This document shows, in pieces, positions 18,801-26,986 of a stretch of 64,000 nucleotides of DNA; position 1 is the first letter of the stretch, and every line of letters starts with the position of its first letter. The position numbers and the translations under genes are program-made. This DNA comes from Pseudoduganella guangdongensis. Lineage in GTDB: Bacteria; Pseudomonadota; Gammaproteobacteria; Burkholderiales; Burkholderiaceae_D. The stretch is taken from positions 1 to 64,000 of the forward strand of contig NZ_WWCJ01000018.1 in NCBI RefSeq assembly GCF_009857475.1. Direction: 5' to 3'. The notes under the pieces were generated by a model. The model did not search any database. It had not been told where the DNA came from and saw only the letters and a list, made by a program, of their open reading frames with translations.

Positions 18801-19168
18801 CGTCTGCTGACATAAACGGCATGACGATCGAGCTCCCATGGGGAGTGGTAACGCCGGCGCCCGGCGGGCATCGCTTACACACTGTCGGCTTCTATCCATC
18901 GTCAGCCATTGAACTTGATAAATTGAGGAAAATTGTCGGGCAGATGATGAGCTGTACTTCGACAGATCTGGCACGTATCGTCGAAATACATATGTTTGAT
19001 TTGAGTCGCGACAACCTACTTCAAATTCATCCTGTTGGCGTCTACGCAAGGTCAGCGCTAAACACACGCACTATTGGAATGCTGAACAAAGAGTACGGCG
19101 TCTCTGCCAGTGACTACCCTTGCAAGCGTTGCGCGTACGCGTATGTGTGCCCGTCCCTGATGACGTGA
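15854..19168 (+). CDS. ImmA/IrrE metalloprotease - UvrD-type helicase - Fe-S tail fusion
   Basis: 1104 residues from TTG 15854, 1 bp after the previous stop. Residues 1-150 are an ImmA/IrrE (DUF955) Zn protease with AHELGHL (about 83-89) and later a Glu-rich helix (RERDELQKNTFGRELLLP) typical of the family. Then a superfamily 1A helicase: Walker A GPGTGKTTT (about 213), VDEFQD (about 415), IRQAIYHWRGS, and VMTVHASKGLEF (about 755) with the VAVSRAK motif after it. The last 220 residues carry the Cys pattern of the Cas4/AddB nuclease fold, CPRQY (about 892) and CKRCAYAYVC (1089-1098), which should bind a 4Fe-4S cluster. I cannot find the D...ExK catalytic residues between them, so the nuclease may be inactive. 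DNA unwinding coupled to regulated proteolysis is the likely activity. Confidence 0.8.
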   Translation: MNAFFRARHEASLLRQELVGDAAFTAIDSKSLFANVESVLDIGVKAVASTSSVLKGGNATLRRKSKFIYYRRDLSWDDQAYLIAHELGHLRLDDISDETTNHVLASGVKPTSQSTAVVDSYGARERDELQKNTFGRELLLPRTVAKALFAQGWGPKKIAKVLGVPLEVARQQLLDAILLPEYVPPPPQDMPQPTPDQVSAINASEKHVNVVAGPGTGKTTTLVHRVKKLIEVDGVPPKKILVLTFTNKAAAELVERLQRSGVKGASEIWAGTFHAFGLEFLRKYYQHFQLPQDVTVADKITAITLTANALAGSTLEHYRRTDDPYEWLPKVAEAARRIKEELVSVQDYLESALKVCEDSQEAIYRDVATVANVYGGVLKEAKLVDFVDLVALPAIAIATDRSKFVDIADHYEHILVDEFQDMTTAMLSLIEGLSLNAKALWVVGDIRQAIYHWRGSSLNALLGFSDRFADAKLYVLTQNRRSSDEIIALTRSVGTHHPLQARLALPKVTGVLGKTGAVPSMGCASSRAEMWNGLIQGIESLHRAGVAYKDQAVLARKGGCVAAAAEALQSAGIPTVYIGDIAERDEIKDILAVVQLVVERQPRALLRVGLFTSPPMSLSDVQKVFETLTSNPDLQRMGWLKHAIPGASKNGELSQLDLRRRIGKFTWSMSPWDFICELILEQRFLLPDVDDLSLDGHLKRLAVWQFAYMSRISDGLRKRWTLHRFLNRLRLRQQINDSYVDRQLPPEANALDGVRVMTVHASKGLEFQTVHLCGVHGADFAGGNEPSPLLPPEAINSSPRDYQEESDIECHNLLYVAVSRAKQQLRIFESSDEFPYPFKRADALQHAIDEGALTLHALASLPKPPVQGSNQRPQQVGRAHVSFDEFRTYDRCPRQYMYRFIMQLGREVAPNAALQARATVIKALDIMARAGDFRNAITVFYTEWIRARLPEPQLDIQLWEQAWNACERGASVLAAVNGAHLVASADINGMTIELPWGVVTPAPGGHRLHTVGFYPSSAIELDKLRKIVGQMMSCTSTDLARIVEIHMFDLSRDNLLQIHPVGVYARSALNTRTIGMLNKEYGVSASDYPCKRCAYAYVCPSLMT

Positions 19169-19181
19169 TGTGATTTCAAAA

Positions 19182-19254
19182 AAGCTTTCCGCATTTGCTT
19201 TGATGGCCCGATTAAGGAAGTGAGGGTCACATGTTGCTGATCCGTTGAAAGCTT
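19182..19254 (+). promoter_or_regulatory. Candidate control region of the ubiquitin-like operon
   Basis: The 89 bp between the helicase stop and ATG 19258 contain the inverted repeat AAGCTTTC (19182-19189) and GAAAGCTT (19247-19254), the second arm covering the place where a Shine-Dalgarno sequence would be. No strong Shine-Dalgarno is visible before the ATG. It could be an operator or an RNA structure that limits translation. Confidence 0.3.
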
Positions 19255-19257
19255 AAA

Positions 19258-20364
19258 ATGCAAAACTTCGAACCCCTGAACAAAGTACCTCGCTATGCCG
19301 TTGAAGTAGCCGGCGCTACTATCGAATTCACTACCGTCCAGCTTGCTGACGGTACGCCGACAGGCCGCCAACTGGCACTTGCCGCCGGACTCCGCAACAC
19401 CGACGACATCGTCATTTTGGAAATGCTGCCAGATGGTCAGCTGGAAGATGTCCGCCCGGACGAAGTCGTAAATCTCCAGGACTCTTCTCGCAAATTCATC
19501 TTGGTTAATAGCGATCGAAGCTATAACTGTTTTGTCGACGGTGCCCGCCTTAGCTGGCCAGTGCGCTTGATCTCGGGTGCACAGCTGCGCAAATTGGGTA
19601 ATGTGCCTAGCCATCTGGCGCTCTACCAAGAGCTCACTTCTGCTCCGGACAAATTGCTCGAAGTGACAGACTTGGTCGATCTCGACAGCGCCGGTGTTGA
19701 GCGCTTCGTAAGCCGTCCAGCATCCTGGCAACTCAATGTCCAAGGTGTGGTGATCAACAGCGAATCGCCAACGATTAGCGTTCGCGACGCACTAATCACG
19801 GCGAAATTCGATGTCACGCAAGGTTGGCAGATTTTCCTCAAGGTCGTTGACAAGCCGAAGAAGCAGGTCGACCTCGATACTATCGTTGATTTGCGTGAGC
19901 CAGGTATCGAGAAATTGCGCCTTACTCCTAAAGAGGTAATTAACGGTGAAGCGGGCCCTGCCGAGCGCCGTGACTTCGCTCTACTCGACGTGGATGAGGA
20001 CCACCTGGATAGCCTTTCGGCTCGTTGGGAGACCGTTCTGGACAGCGGCCGCCGATGGCTCATCATTGATTCTTACGATGTCCCCTATGGCTATACGTCA
20101 GGTTCTACCCGCCTGGCTTTGGAAATTCCGCCAACCTACCCAGGCGCCCAGATTGATATGTTTTATGTCTATCCACCTCTCGCACTGTCTGATGGTCGGG
20201 AAATCCTAGCCACTCAGGTACGCGCGACGATTCAGGGTATCGAATTCCACGGATGGTCGCGTCACCGCGGCCCAAGCCCCGGCTCTGAATGGAAAATCGG
20301 AGTCGATAATGTAGTCACGCACCTTGCCCTCGTCGAGTCGGCGTTGCAGAAGGAGGTCGAGTAA
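19258..20364 (+). CDS. Multi-ubiquitin-like protein with C-terminal E2-like domain
   Basis: 368 residues. Three ubiquitin-like units follow one another: about 12-82, 88-161 and 163-236. They share the ending pattern VxLxxxGxExF/L (VDLDSAGVERFVSRP; VDLREPGIEKLRLTPK; a diverged VNLQDSSRKFILV), the signature of prokaryotic multi-ubiquitin proteins. Residues about 236-368 form an E2-like fold of the prokaryotic 'family E' type: WLIIDSYDVPYGY, LEIPPTYPGAQIDMFYVYPPL, then GWSRHRGPSPGSEWKIG and THLALVESAL. The only cysteine in the whole protein is C91, in the second ubiquitin-like unit, so the E2-like domain has no catalytic Cys. No C-terminal Gly-Gly. It is the first gene of a three-gene operon with JAB-E1 and a DUF6527-type protein; its stop and the next start overlap (TAATG). 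Confidence 0.82.
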   Translation: MQNFEPLNKVPRYAVEVAGATIEFTTVQLADGTPTGRQLALAAGLRNTDDIVILEMLPDGQLEDVRPDEVVNLQDSSRKFILVNSDRSYNCFVDGARLSWPVRLISGAQLRKLGNVPSHLALYQELTSAPDKLLEVTDLVDLDSAGVERFVSRPASWQLNVQGVVINSESPTISVRDALITAKFDVTQGWQIFLKVVDKPKKQVDLDTIVDLREPGIEKLRLTPKEVINGEAGPAERRDFALLDVDEDHLDSLSARWETVLDSGRRWLIIDSYDVPYGYTSGSTRLALEIPPTYPGAQIDMFYVYPPLALSDGREILATQVRATIQGIEFHGWSRHRGPSPGSEWKIGVDNVVTHLALVESALQKEVE

Positions 20365-21761
20365 TGTCGCCCGCCATTACTCTGACGATACCGCAGAAGA
20401 CGCACGTTCAGCTGCAGCGTCATCTGTTCTGCGGTGACGGCCGTGAATCGGCTGCGATCATCCTGTGCTCACGTACGCCTCGCCCTCGTTGCCGGCTGCT
20501 TGTTAAGCACGTGCTGCTCGTTCCTAACGAAGCTTGTACGCTGCGTCGGTCAGATGAAATTAGTTGGCCCGGCGAGTATGTTGAGAAAGCGATTGATATC
20601 GCCGAGATGGAGGGCCTAGCTATTATTCTGATGCATTCGCACCCCGGCGGCATGCTGGCATTTTCTCCGGTCGATGACCAGAGTGACAAGGCCGTTATTC
20701 CAGCTCTGTTTCATGCACTGGGTGATTTGCACGGAACCGCCATCATGGTGCCTGATGGGACCGTCCGGGCTCGTTTGTACACGAACGACATGAAACGGCG
20801 AGCTGTTGATTTGGTCTCTGTTGCTGGTGACGATTTGCAGTACTGGTGGGATGACGGTGCTGCGCAAAGGCCGCATGTACGACCGGTCGCTTTTACCAGC
20901 GAAATGACCAGCGAACTTAAGCGTCTCACTGCAATAGTTATCGGTGTATCTGGCACCGGCTCACCGGTTGCGGAGCAAGTGGCGAGGCTTGGGTTCGGAA
21001 AGGTCGTATTGATTGATCCGGATCATGTGCAGTCTCGTAACTTGAACAGGATTATTAACGCGAGTTTTCAGGATGCACATACCAATGCGTCGAAGGTTGA
21101 AATGTTCGCGGCCGCTATCGCACGTCATCGGGGCGACGACGTCGCACAAGCAGTTCCAGCCAGTATTCGCACGAGGGCGGCAGTTCTTGCTGCCAGCCAG
21201 GGAGACGTGATCTTTTGCTGCACCGATACCGTTGAGGCGCGTTTCATCGCGGACCTCATGTGTAGCGCGTTCTTGATTCCAGTGTTCGACGTCGGCGTTG
21301 TGATTCCCGTCAGGCGAACAGATGATGGCATCGCTATTGTAGATGCATACGCAAGGATTGACTATGTGAAGCCAGGCGGAGCATCGCTGTGCGATCGAGG
21401 CGTCTATACTCCTGCCAGTCTGGAGGCTGAGTATTTGAAGAATGCAGCCCCTGCGGAGCATCGCGATCGCGTAAATGCAGGGTACATGCACGGTGCAAAT
21501 GAAGAAGCTCCTGCGGTAATTTCATTGAACATGAAAGCAGCAGCCACGTGTGTTTTGGAATTCATTAATCGGGCGTACCCCTTTGGGGAGCCCAATCGGA
21601 AATATGCACGGTTCGCTTTTAGTGTCGGAGATCGTGAGAACGAGTTTCGTTCTGAAGATAGCTTCGCGTCTGGGCCCTCCATGTCATTTGCCAGAGGGGC
21701 TGCGGAGCCGCTGCTGGGGCTGCCTGAACTGAAGGTGCCCAGAGGAAGGGCTGACGTATGA
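20364..21761 (+). CDS. JAB/JAMM peptidase - ThiF/E1 fusion
   Basis: 465 residues. The N-terminal domain is a JAMM metalloprotease with MHSHPGG...SPVDD: H91, H93, S101 and D104 fit the HxHP-x6-S-x2-D motif, as in deubiquitinases such as Rpn11. The second domain (about 185 onwards) is an E1/ThiF adenylating enzyme: AIVIGVSGTGSPV nucleotide loop (about 193-205), VLIDPDHVQSRNLNR acidic/Arg motif, ASKVEM, and C343 in SLCDRGV as the likely thioester cysteine. It should activate the ubiquitin-like partner through adenylation, while the JAMM domain trims or removes it. Start and stop are both overlapped by neighbours (TAATG and ATGA), so the operon is strictly coupled. Cytoplasmic. Confidence 0.85.
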   Translation: MSPAITLTIPQKTHVQLQRHLFCGDGRESAAIILCSRTPRPRCRLLVKHVLLVPNEACTLRRSDEISWPGEYVEKAIDIAEMEGLAIILMHSHPGGMLAFSPVDDQSDKAVIPALFHALGDLHGTAIMVPDGTVRARLYTNDMKRRAVDLVSVAGDDLQYWWDDGAAQRPHVRPVAFTSEMTSELKRLTAIVIGVSGTGSPVAEQVARLGFGKVVLIDPDHVQSRNLNRIINASFQDAHTNASKVEMFAAAIARHRGDDVAQAVPASIRTRAAVLAASQGDVIFCCTDTVEARFIADLMCSAFLIPVFDVGVVIPVRRTDDGIAIVDAYARIDYVKPGGASLCDRGVYTPASLEAEYLKNAAPAEHRDRVNAGYMHGANEEAPAVISLNMKAAATCVLEFINRAYPFGEPNRKYARFAFSVGDRENEFRSEDSFASGPSMSFARGAAEPLLGLPELKVPRGRADV

Positions 21762-22090
21762 GCGTGCGTTTGTGGTGTCGAAAGGTGTGGGATCGCTTTG
21801 GTCCGACTCGGCGTCTTCGAATCGTAGAAGGCGATAGTCTTCCTCTTTTCCTACCTCGTCGCGATCTGGTGCTAGCGCGTGAGGCCGGGGAAAACTGGTG
21901 CGTGGGAATGCGTTGTCCTTGCGGGTGTGGCGATACTATCGAGCTTTTACTTGTGGCAGAAGCAAAACCTCGCTGGGACATAACGATTGACCGTCAGTAT
22001 CGACCTTCGATTGTTCCCTCTGTGTGGCGTTCTTCCGGTTGCAAAGCTCACTTCTGGATAAGCAAAGGTCGAGTGCATTGGTGTAGTTGA
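21758..22090 (+). CDS. DUF6527-type small zinc protein
   Basis: 110 residues. Cysteines occur as RCPCGCGD (about 51-58) and in SSGCKAHFWI...RVHWCS near the C-terminus, a layout that would bind zinc, and one I associate with DUF6527 proteins found at the end of multi-ubiquitin operons. My recollection is that the family is thought to process the ubiquitin-like precursor, but I cannot confirm it. The start lies inside the stop of the E1 gene (ATGA). The operon ends here; the next 800 bp lack a clear gene. Confidence 0.7.
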   Translation: MSVRLWCRKVWDRFGPTRRLRIVEGDSLPLFLPRRDLVLAREAGENWCVGMRCPCGCGDTIELLLVAEAKPRWDITIDRQYRPSIVPSVWRSSGCKAHFWISKGRVHWCS

Positions 22091-22926
22091 TGTACGGTTG
22101 GTGGCATGCGTTGGTGTTGGCCGCATGCTTTTCCAAAGAGCTTAGTCGACTGAAGACAATGGCTACGCCCGAAGTTTGATTTGCGTCAAAGTCGATCTAG
22201 TGCTTGGTCCCTAGAAGGGCCTCATGCCGAATTGCTTTGAGCGTCATTAAACTGGGCAGGCGTACGCCGCTATCGTGCTGGAGCCACGCTTGACTGTCTC
22301 GCCTGCTTGCATTGTGCCGAGGCTCGGCATGTCGCTGCCAATTGGGCATTGGCGCGATTTCGTAGAATCCAGCTCAAGTGGCCTGTTAGATAAGCGCCGA
22401 AAATTGCCCACTTCGGTGCAAGCGAGGCGAATCACCGGTGTCTCACGTTCTCTGGTGGGTTGCACGACCTCTGCCTAAGCGCTGAGCCTGGAGCCTGAAC
22501 ATTATTCTCGTCCTGGGTTGGAGGGTTCACGTTGGTAGCCCCAAATCTCATTTGGCAAACAAACTTTGAGGTTGTGTAAATGATAACTTGGCTGGCATGT
22601 TTGATAAGAAACTGATAGTCTGCATGTTTCCAGCCGGATATTTTTGCTCTTCTTATGCTGCGATTATTTGTGCCAGTTTTGTTGCTAATGCGTGTTACAG
22701 GATCTGCCTACGCCGGTCGTGTTCAGGCAGCTTTGGATGACAAACCGACGAGCTTCTTATTGATTAACAGCCTTCACGTGACGGATCTCACTTCTATCTG
22801 CTTCACTCGTTTTGGGGTTCAGCATGGGCCTAAGGGGCTGACGACTATTGGCATTTTGGGATGCTTTCTCATGACCTCCCGGGCATTGATGAACTTTGAT
22901 GCGGGCAATGTCTTAGGGCGATAGCA
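22091..22926. other. Long non-coding or decayed stretch
   Basis: About 830 bp between the ubiquitin-like operon and the NERD helicase. It has no terminator I can defend and no recognisable insertion sequence or RNA. A plus-strand frame at 22655-22924 (89 codons, ATG, hydrophobic start MLRLFVPVLLL) could encode a small exported or membrane peptide ending 2 bp before the helicase start, but it lacks a clear ribosome site and its family is unknown. I regard it as weak. Confidence 0.35.
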
Positions 22927-25371
22927 ATGGCTCGGATGATTCCAACATTTGGTCCTGCCGCTACAGAAAGCCCGGCCGAGCCGACCATCTACCACCTTTT
23001 AAAGAAGCAGCTTGGAGATGACTTTGTCGTTATCCATAGCCTTCCTTGGCTATCTGCAGCCGCGAAAGAAATCGGGATGGCTTGGTCTGCTCCAACAGGC
23101 GAAATCGATTTCTTGATTCTGCACGCTGAACTTGGGATTCTCGCAATCGAAATCAAGGGCGGGCGCTATCGAATAGAGGGGGCTGCGTTTGTCCCGATTG
23201 CAGGCGGAGCTCCTCTTTTTGTTCTTAATCAAGTGAGACGAAATGCTCATGGTGTGGCGCATTGGCTCGGAGGGAAAGGGGCAATCCGTTGGCCAATCGG
23301 ATACGCTGTTAGCCTCCCTCGCAATGTATTTCCAGATGAAGCGTTGCCACCTGGCTTGTTCGATTCGGTAAGTGGGCAGCGTATTGTTTTTGACATGCGA
23401 GACTTACCTGACCTTGGTGCAAAGGTAATCGAGGTAATGTCGTATTGGAAGTCGGCTCTCAGGCTTGGCACGCTCGGTAACGCGCGGATGACGGACGTCG
23501 TCGAGATGCTATGTCCCCAGTTCGATGGGACGCCGAATTGGGCGCATCGTATTCAGTATGACGGAAAATTCTGGCTCCGACTGACGGAGGAGCAAAGTGC
23601 GGTGGCAGATCGAGTCCTTAATGCTCATGGAGGGATTGTCACTGGATGGCCGGGTACAGGTAAGACCCTTGTTGGAATTGAAGTCGCGCGGCGACTAAGC
23701 GCGGCCGGTGAACGCGTCCTATTCCTGACATTCAACGCTCTCCTTTGCGATCATCTTCGTGTCCAATTGACGGGGACGAAATGCCAGGTCTTCACCTGGC
23801 ACAAGCTATGCAGTTTCGCTCGTGATCTCATGGGCCGACCGAGCGCGGATAGCGATTGGTTCGAGAAAGAGTGCCTTGATGATCTGAAGTTAGCTATTGG
23901 TCTCGCTCCTCTAGGATTTGATGTACTAGTTGTGGATGAAGCTCAGGCACTGCGTCCAACGTGGTGGAGATTTCTCTGCGATTGGTTCTCTGGTAAAGCG
24001 GTTTTCGCGTTCTGTGATGAGACCCAAGTTTTTCCGTTTGAAAAGGAAACTACATCGCTAGCGTTACTCATCGAATTGAGTGGGCTGAAATCACTCCAGC
24101 TCTCGGTCGTCCTTAGAATGCCTCGGGCCGTAACGGAGCGACTGGTTCATGCAATGCCTAGTCAGATCCAGATTTCATCGCCAAGGCAAGTTGACTCCGA
24201 CTCGCTGCGCGAGCTCGTAGTGGCTGATTGGGAAAAGGTGCTGAGCGAGATAGTCGCTGGCCTTGTACGCCAAGGAGTCAAGCATTCGGAAATCATGATC
24301 CTTAGCAAAAATTCATACGTGTCTGCCGCAATTGTTGATTTCGTGGAGGCGAATGAGGAGCTCCGGCATTCATTAGTATCGCGGTTTCGCGGCATGGAAG
24401 CCGCGATCGTTATTGTTGTGGAGGCACACCAGCTTTCTGATGCCGAACTCTTTAGTGCCTATTCACGCGCCACAACCGCTTGCTTCGCGCTTTACTCAGC
24501 GGATTCGCTTGCTGATTACTCGGCTAGTAAATTTCAGGCAGCAGTTTTTAGCTCACCGACGAATCAAGAGGTTCTTCAAGAAGTGAGGACGCGCCGCAGT
24601 ATCGCGTACCGCCTGTCCGACCACGAGATGGTTGAAATTGAAGAGATAAAGACGATTGCACTTACCTGGTCAAGAACCTTAAAGGCTTGGGTCGTGCGGC
24701 TTTCAAAGGAAAGTCCTGCAGAACTTTGGATTGACTACATTAAAGAAGTCATGAGGAGGCCTGTTTTGGCCCTTTATGCTGAGGATCCTGAATTTCTCAG
24801 TGTTGCGTTACCAGGCAAGATCTATGATCGATCCGCTCGCTTAGTGGAGTGCAACCAATGCGAGAAAATGACTCCGCATTATTTGGCTCCGAACGCGTGC
24901 TTGATTTGTAGCGATTTGCTGGGGCGAGAAGAGCGAGAGCTTTCAAGGGGCGACGTGCGGAGGCTTGTGGCATTCGATAGAAAAATGACGGAGGTATCGT
25001 CGTCACCAAACCTCGACGAATCACTGTCAATCTACCACCAGCTACCATTTCTTCTCGGGGCCGCCGCAATTGGAATTCACGTCTGCCAAAATGGTGGCGC
25101 GAAATTACCTCCGAGCTTACCAGATCGGTCATCAATCTATCGGGCTGCGGTCATACTGGCCTATTCGTACGCTCAATTGAGTGGCCCCAGTAGCCAACTT
25201 TCGCTGACAAGACTTGTCGATAGCACTTGGCACTGGGAACTGAAGGAACTTGGCTTGCAACGTGATGCTTGGCACAAGCACGTGGCCAATGCACTGAGCC
25301 GTCTTTACCAGCGAGGGGTAATCACGAAGGTTGAAAAGGGCGTGTACCGCATTGGTGTGGACGAAAAATGA
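22927..25371 (+). CDS. NERD nuclease - superfamily 1 helicase
   Basis: 814 residues. Residues about 20-160 are a NERD nuclease domain, with PTGEIDFLIL and LAIEIKGG giving the Glu/Asp/Glu-x-Lys active site of the PD-(D/E)XK fold. The helicase core follows: a Q-motif LTEEQSAVADRVL, Walker A GWPGTGKTLVG (about 240), a Walker B VLVVDEAQAL (about 333), and a C-terminal RecA-like half that includes SRFRGMEAAIVIVVEAHQL. Residues about 640-662 hold a CxxC...CxxC zinc knuckle (CNQCEKM, CLICSDL). The last 140 residues are helical and unassigned (winged-helix-like end, YQRGVITKVEKGVYRIG). NERD-helicases occur in several antiphage loci and are likely to unwind and cut foreign DNA. It stands alone, followed by a convergent gene. 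Confidence 0.8.
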   Translation: MARMIPTFGPAATESPAEPTIYHLLKKQLGDDFVVIHSLPWLSAAAKEIGMAWSAPTGEIDFLILHAELGILAIEIKGGRYRIEGAAFVPIAGGAPLFVLNQVRRNAHGVAHWLGGKGAIRWPIGYAVSLPRNVFPDEALPPGLFDSVSGQRIVFDMRDLPDLGAKVIEVMSYWKSALRLGTLGNARMTDVVEMLCPQFDGTPNWAHRIQYDGKFWLRLTEEQSAVADRVLNAHGGIVTGWPGTGKTLVGIEVARRLSAAGERVLFLTFNALLCDHLRVQLTGTKCQVFTWHKLCSFARDLMGRPSADSDWFEKECLDDLKLAIGLAPLGFDVLVVDEAQALRPTWWRFLCDWFSGKAVFAFCDETQVFPFEKETTSLALLIELSGLKSLQLSVVLRMPRAVTERLVHAMPSQIQISSPRQVDSDSLRELVVADWEKVLSEIVAGLVRQGVKHSEIMILSKNSYVSAAIVDFVEANEELRHSLVSRFRGMEAAIVIVVEAHQLSDAELFSAYSRATTACFALYSADSLADYSASKFQAAVFSSPTNQEVLQEVRTRRSIAYRLSDHEMVEIEEIKTIALTWSRTLKAWVVRLSKESPAELWIDYIKEVMRRPVLALYAEDPEFLSVALPGKIYDRSARLVECNQCEKMTPHYLAPNACLICSDLLGREERELSRGDVRRLVAFDRKMTEVSSSPNLDESLSIYHQLPFLLGAAAIGIHVCQNGGAKLPPSLPDRSSIYRAAVILAYSYAQLSGPSSQLSLTRLVDSTWHWELKELGLQRDAWHKHVANALSRLYQRGVITKVEKGVYRIGVDEK

Positions 25372-25850
25372 GTCTTGCCTATACATGCTCGCTAGGCGTT
25401 GGTGTGCGATTGCACCCCGCAGCTCGATTTTTCCGGCTCCATCCAAGCAGCCCAGGTACCCGTGTCGTGATTACAGCAATTGATCAGAACCATAGCTGTG
25501 TTAGAGGCTGCGAAGCTTGAGTTTGAAGAAGATCAGTTCTGCAGCCCGGAAAGAGATCCAGCCATGGTTGTACGCCCACATCGTCAGTGCTTTAGTGATC
25601 GTGAGGAGTTTGGATCTGACCGCAGATGGTCCACGGGAAATGGAGGTGCGTGGCGATATGTACTGACCTGGCAATTTATTGGAATGCATTTTGTCCTTCG
25701 CTTTCTCGCTGCATGGAAGGCAGCGCATGAACGAAGAATAGTTCAGGCAAGTGTGGGGGCGAATGGGGCTAGCGTAGCCAGCATCATGAAGCTGCAAATT
25801 ACGCGCTAGCGTAATTCGCGTCCAAGTTCGAAATATGCGCTAGTTGCGCA
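25372..25850. other. Convergent intergenic region with small hairpin
   Basis: About 480 bp between the NERD helicase and the minus-strand 25851 gene. ATTACGC (25798-25804) and GCGTAAT (25809-25815) form a 7-bp hairpin with a GCTA loop, a possible bidirectional terminator though it lacks a good T run. Open frames on both strands here have no recognisable family and no clear ribosome site; I see no gene. Confidence 0.35.
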
Positions 25851-26777
25851 TTATGGAGCAACGTCTTGAAGACGTTTAGAGATCAAACACAGTACGTCGG
25901 CCCTGAGATCAGGATCATCAAGTGTTTGCGCAATGTCGTTTAGCGCGCGAAGACGAGCCGCATCCGAAGGGAAGCGTCGGCGTCCCTGCCTTACGCGATC
26001 AATTTCAACGGACAACTGCTCGACCTCCTGCTGTTCGCTGGCGCTCATGAGGTGCCTTGATGCGGCCGCCCTATGAATGGTCAGAGCGGTGGCGCCGCGA
26101 GCCGCCGACTCGAGAGCTAGTTTCGCTTTAGCGTCAAGCTTAATCCCGGTCGTTACAGTTGCGGTCAATACCCTTCTTGTAGCGCTCAAGCTGCGTGCAG
26201 GCCAACCAATAGTGACTAAAGCGTGAACGTATTCCACTGGAATATCTATGAACGCGTCTGCAAATCTACGTGCCAGTGCCAAGATGAATGCGCGGACACA
26301 GGGATCCCCTGAATTACTTGAGGGGGCACAGACAGGCCGCGTCCAATGGCACAAGGAATCAAGACCAGTTCGGAACTCAAGTGTGTTCGCAGGTGCTGGC
26401 AAATAAGGCTGCGCTGGCAGAGCTGCACGCATCGATTTAGCCTGATCGCGGACTTTTAGAACGACGCGAGGATTGATTACGTCTACTTCTGTTTGGAGCC
26501 CCAACTCCGTATAGGCGTCGGAAGCGATCTGACAAACCGTCAGACGGGACATCAAATTCTCCCGGGCGCCTTTGAAGAATATCCTAGCGGGTGGGGGCGC
26601 TGTACACATTGAATACCAAGCGGTATCAATCCATGCTTTGCGAGGAGTATCGGCGAACGTATTCAAAGCATTCGCTACCTCCTGCGGGATTGAGGTAGGC
26701 CCCCATGTAATCTCCTGGGCGTTCCCAGTTGTAGCCGTTTCGATGACCATGATCAGAATCGTCCGCTCCAAACTCAC
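25851..26777 (-). CDS. Hypothetical helical protein
   Basis: 308 residues from GTG 26777. ATG 26750, ten codons in and downstream of GGAGCGG, is a good alternative start. The protein is mostly helical, with a Trp-rich N-terminus (EITWGPTSIPQEVANAL) and Arg-rich segments near the C-terminus (VEQLSVEIDRVRQGRRRFPSDAARLRALND). No signal peptide, no membrane segment, no motif I recognise. It lies downstream of the XRE gene (26987-27232) on the same strand but about 210 bp away, so it probably has its own promoter. Function unknown. Confidence 0.55.
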   Translation of the reverse strand: MSLERTILIMVIETATTGNAQEITWGPTSIPQEVANALNTFADTPRKAWIDTAWYSMCTAPPPARIFFKGARENLMSRLTVCQIASDAYTELGLQTEVDVINPRVVLKVRDQAKSMRAALPAQPYLPAPANTLEFRTGLDSLCHWTRPVCAPSSNSGDPCVRAFILALARRFADAFIDIPVEYVHALVTIGWPARSLSATRRVLTATVTTGIKLDAKAKLALESAARGATALTIHRAAASRHLMSASEQQEVEQLSVEIDRVRQGRRRFPSDAARLRALNDIAQTLDDPDLRADVLCLISKRLQDVAP

Positions 26778-26986
26778 ACAGGCTTAAACATTTGAAATAA
26801 CGACGTTGGGTACTGACAATAGTCCGAGTATACATTACGCTGTACGAGCATACAGTGGTTTGGTGAAGGATTTCCAGTTGCGATGAGTACTTCGAGCTCC
26901 ACGGGCGACGGACTCAGAATACAGCGAGTGCCAGGAACTGAAACCGGTCGACAAGTTATGGAAGCACTTACTGTATTACCGTTGCG

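Noticed and set aside
25480..25809. Plus and minus frames in the 25.4-25.8 kb gap
   Set aside because: No ribosome site and no recognisable family on either strand.
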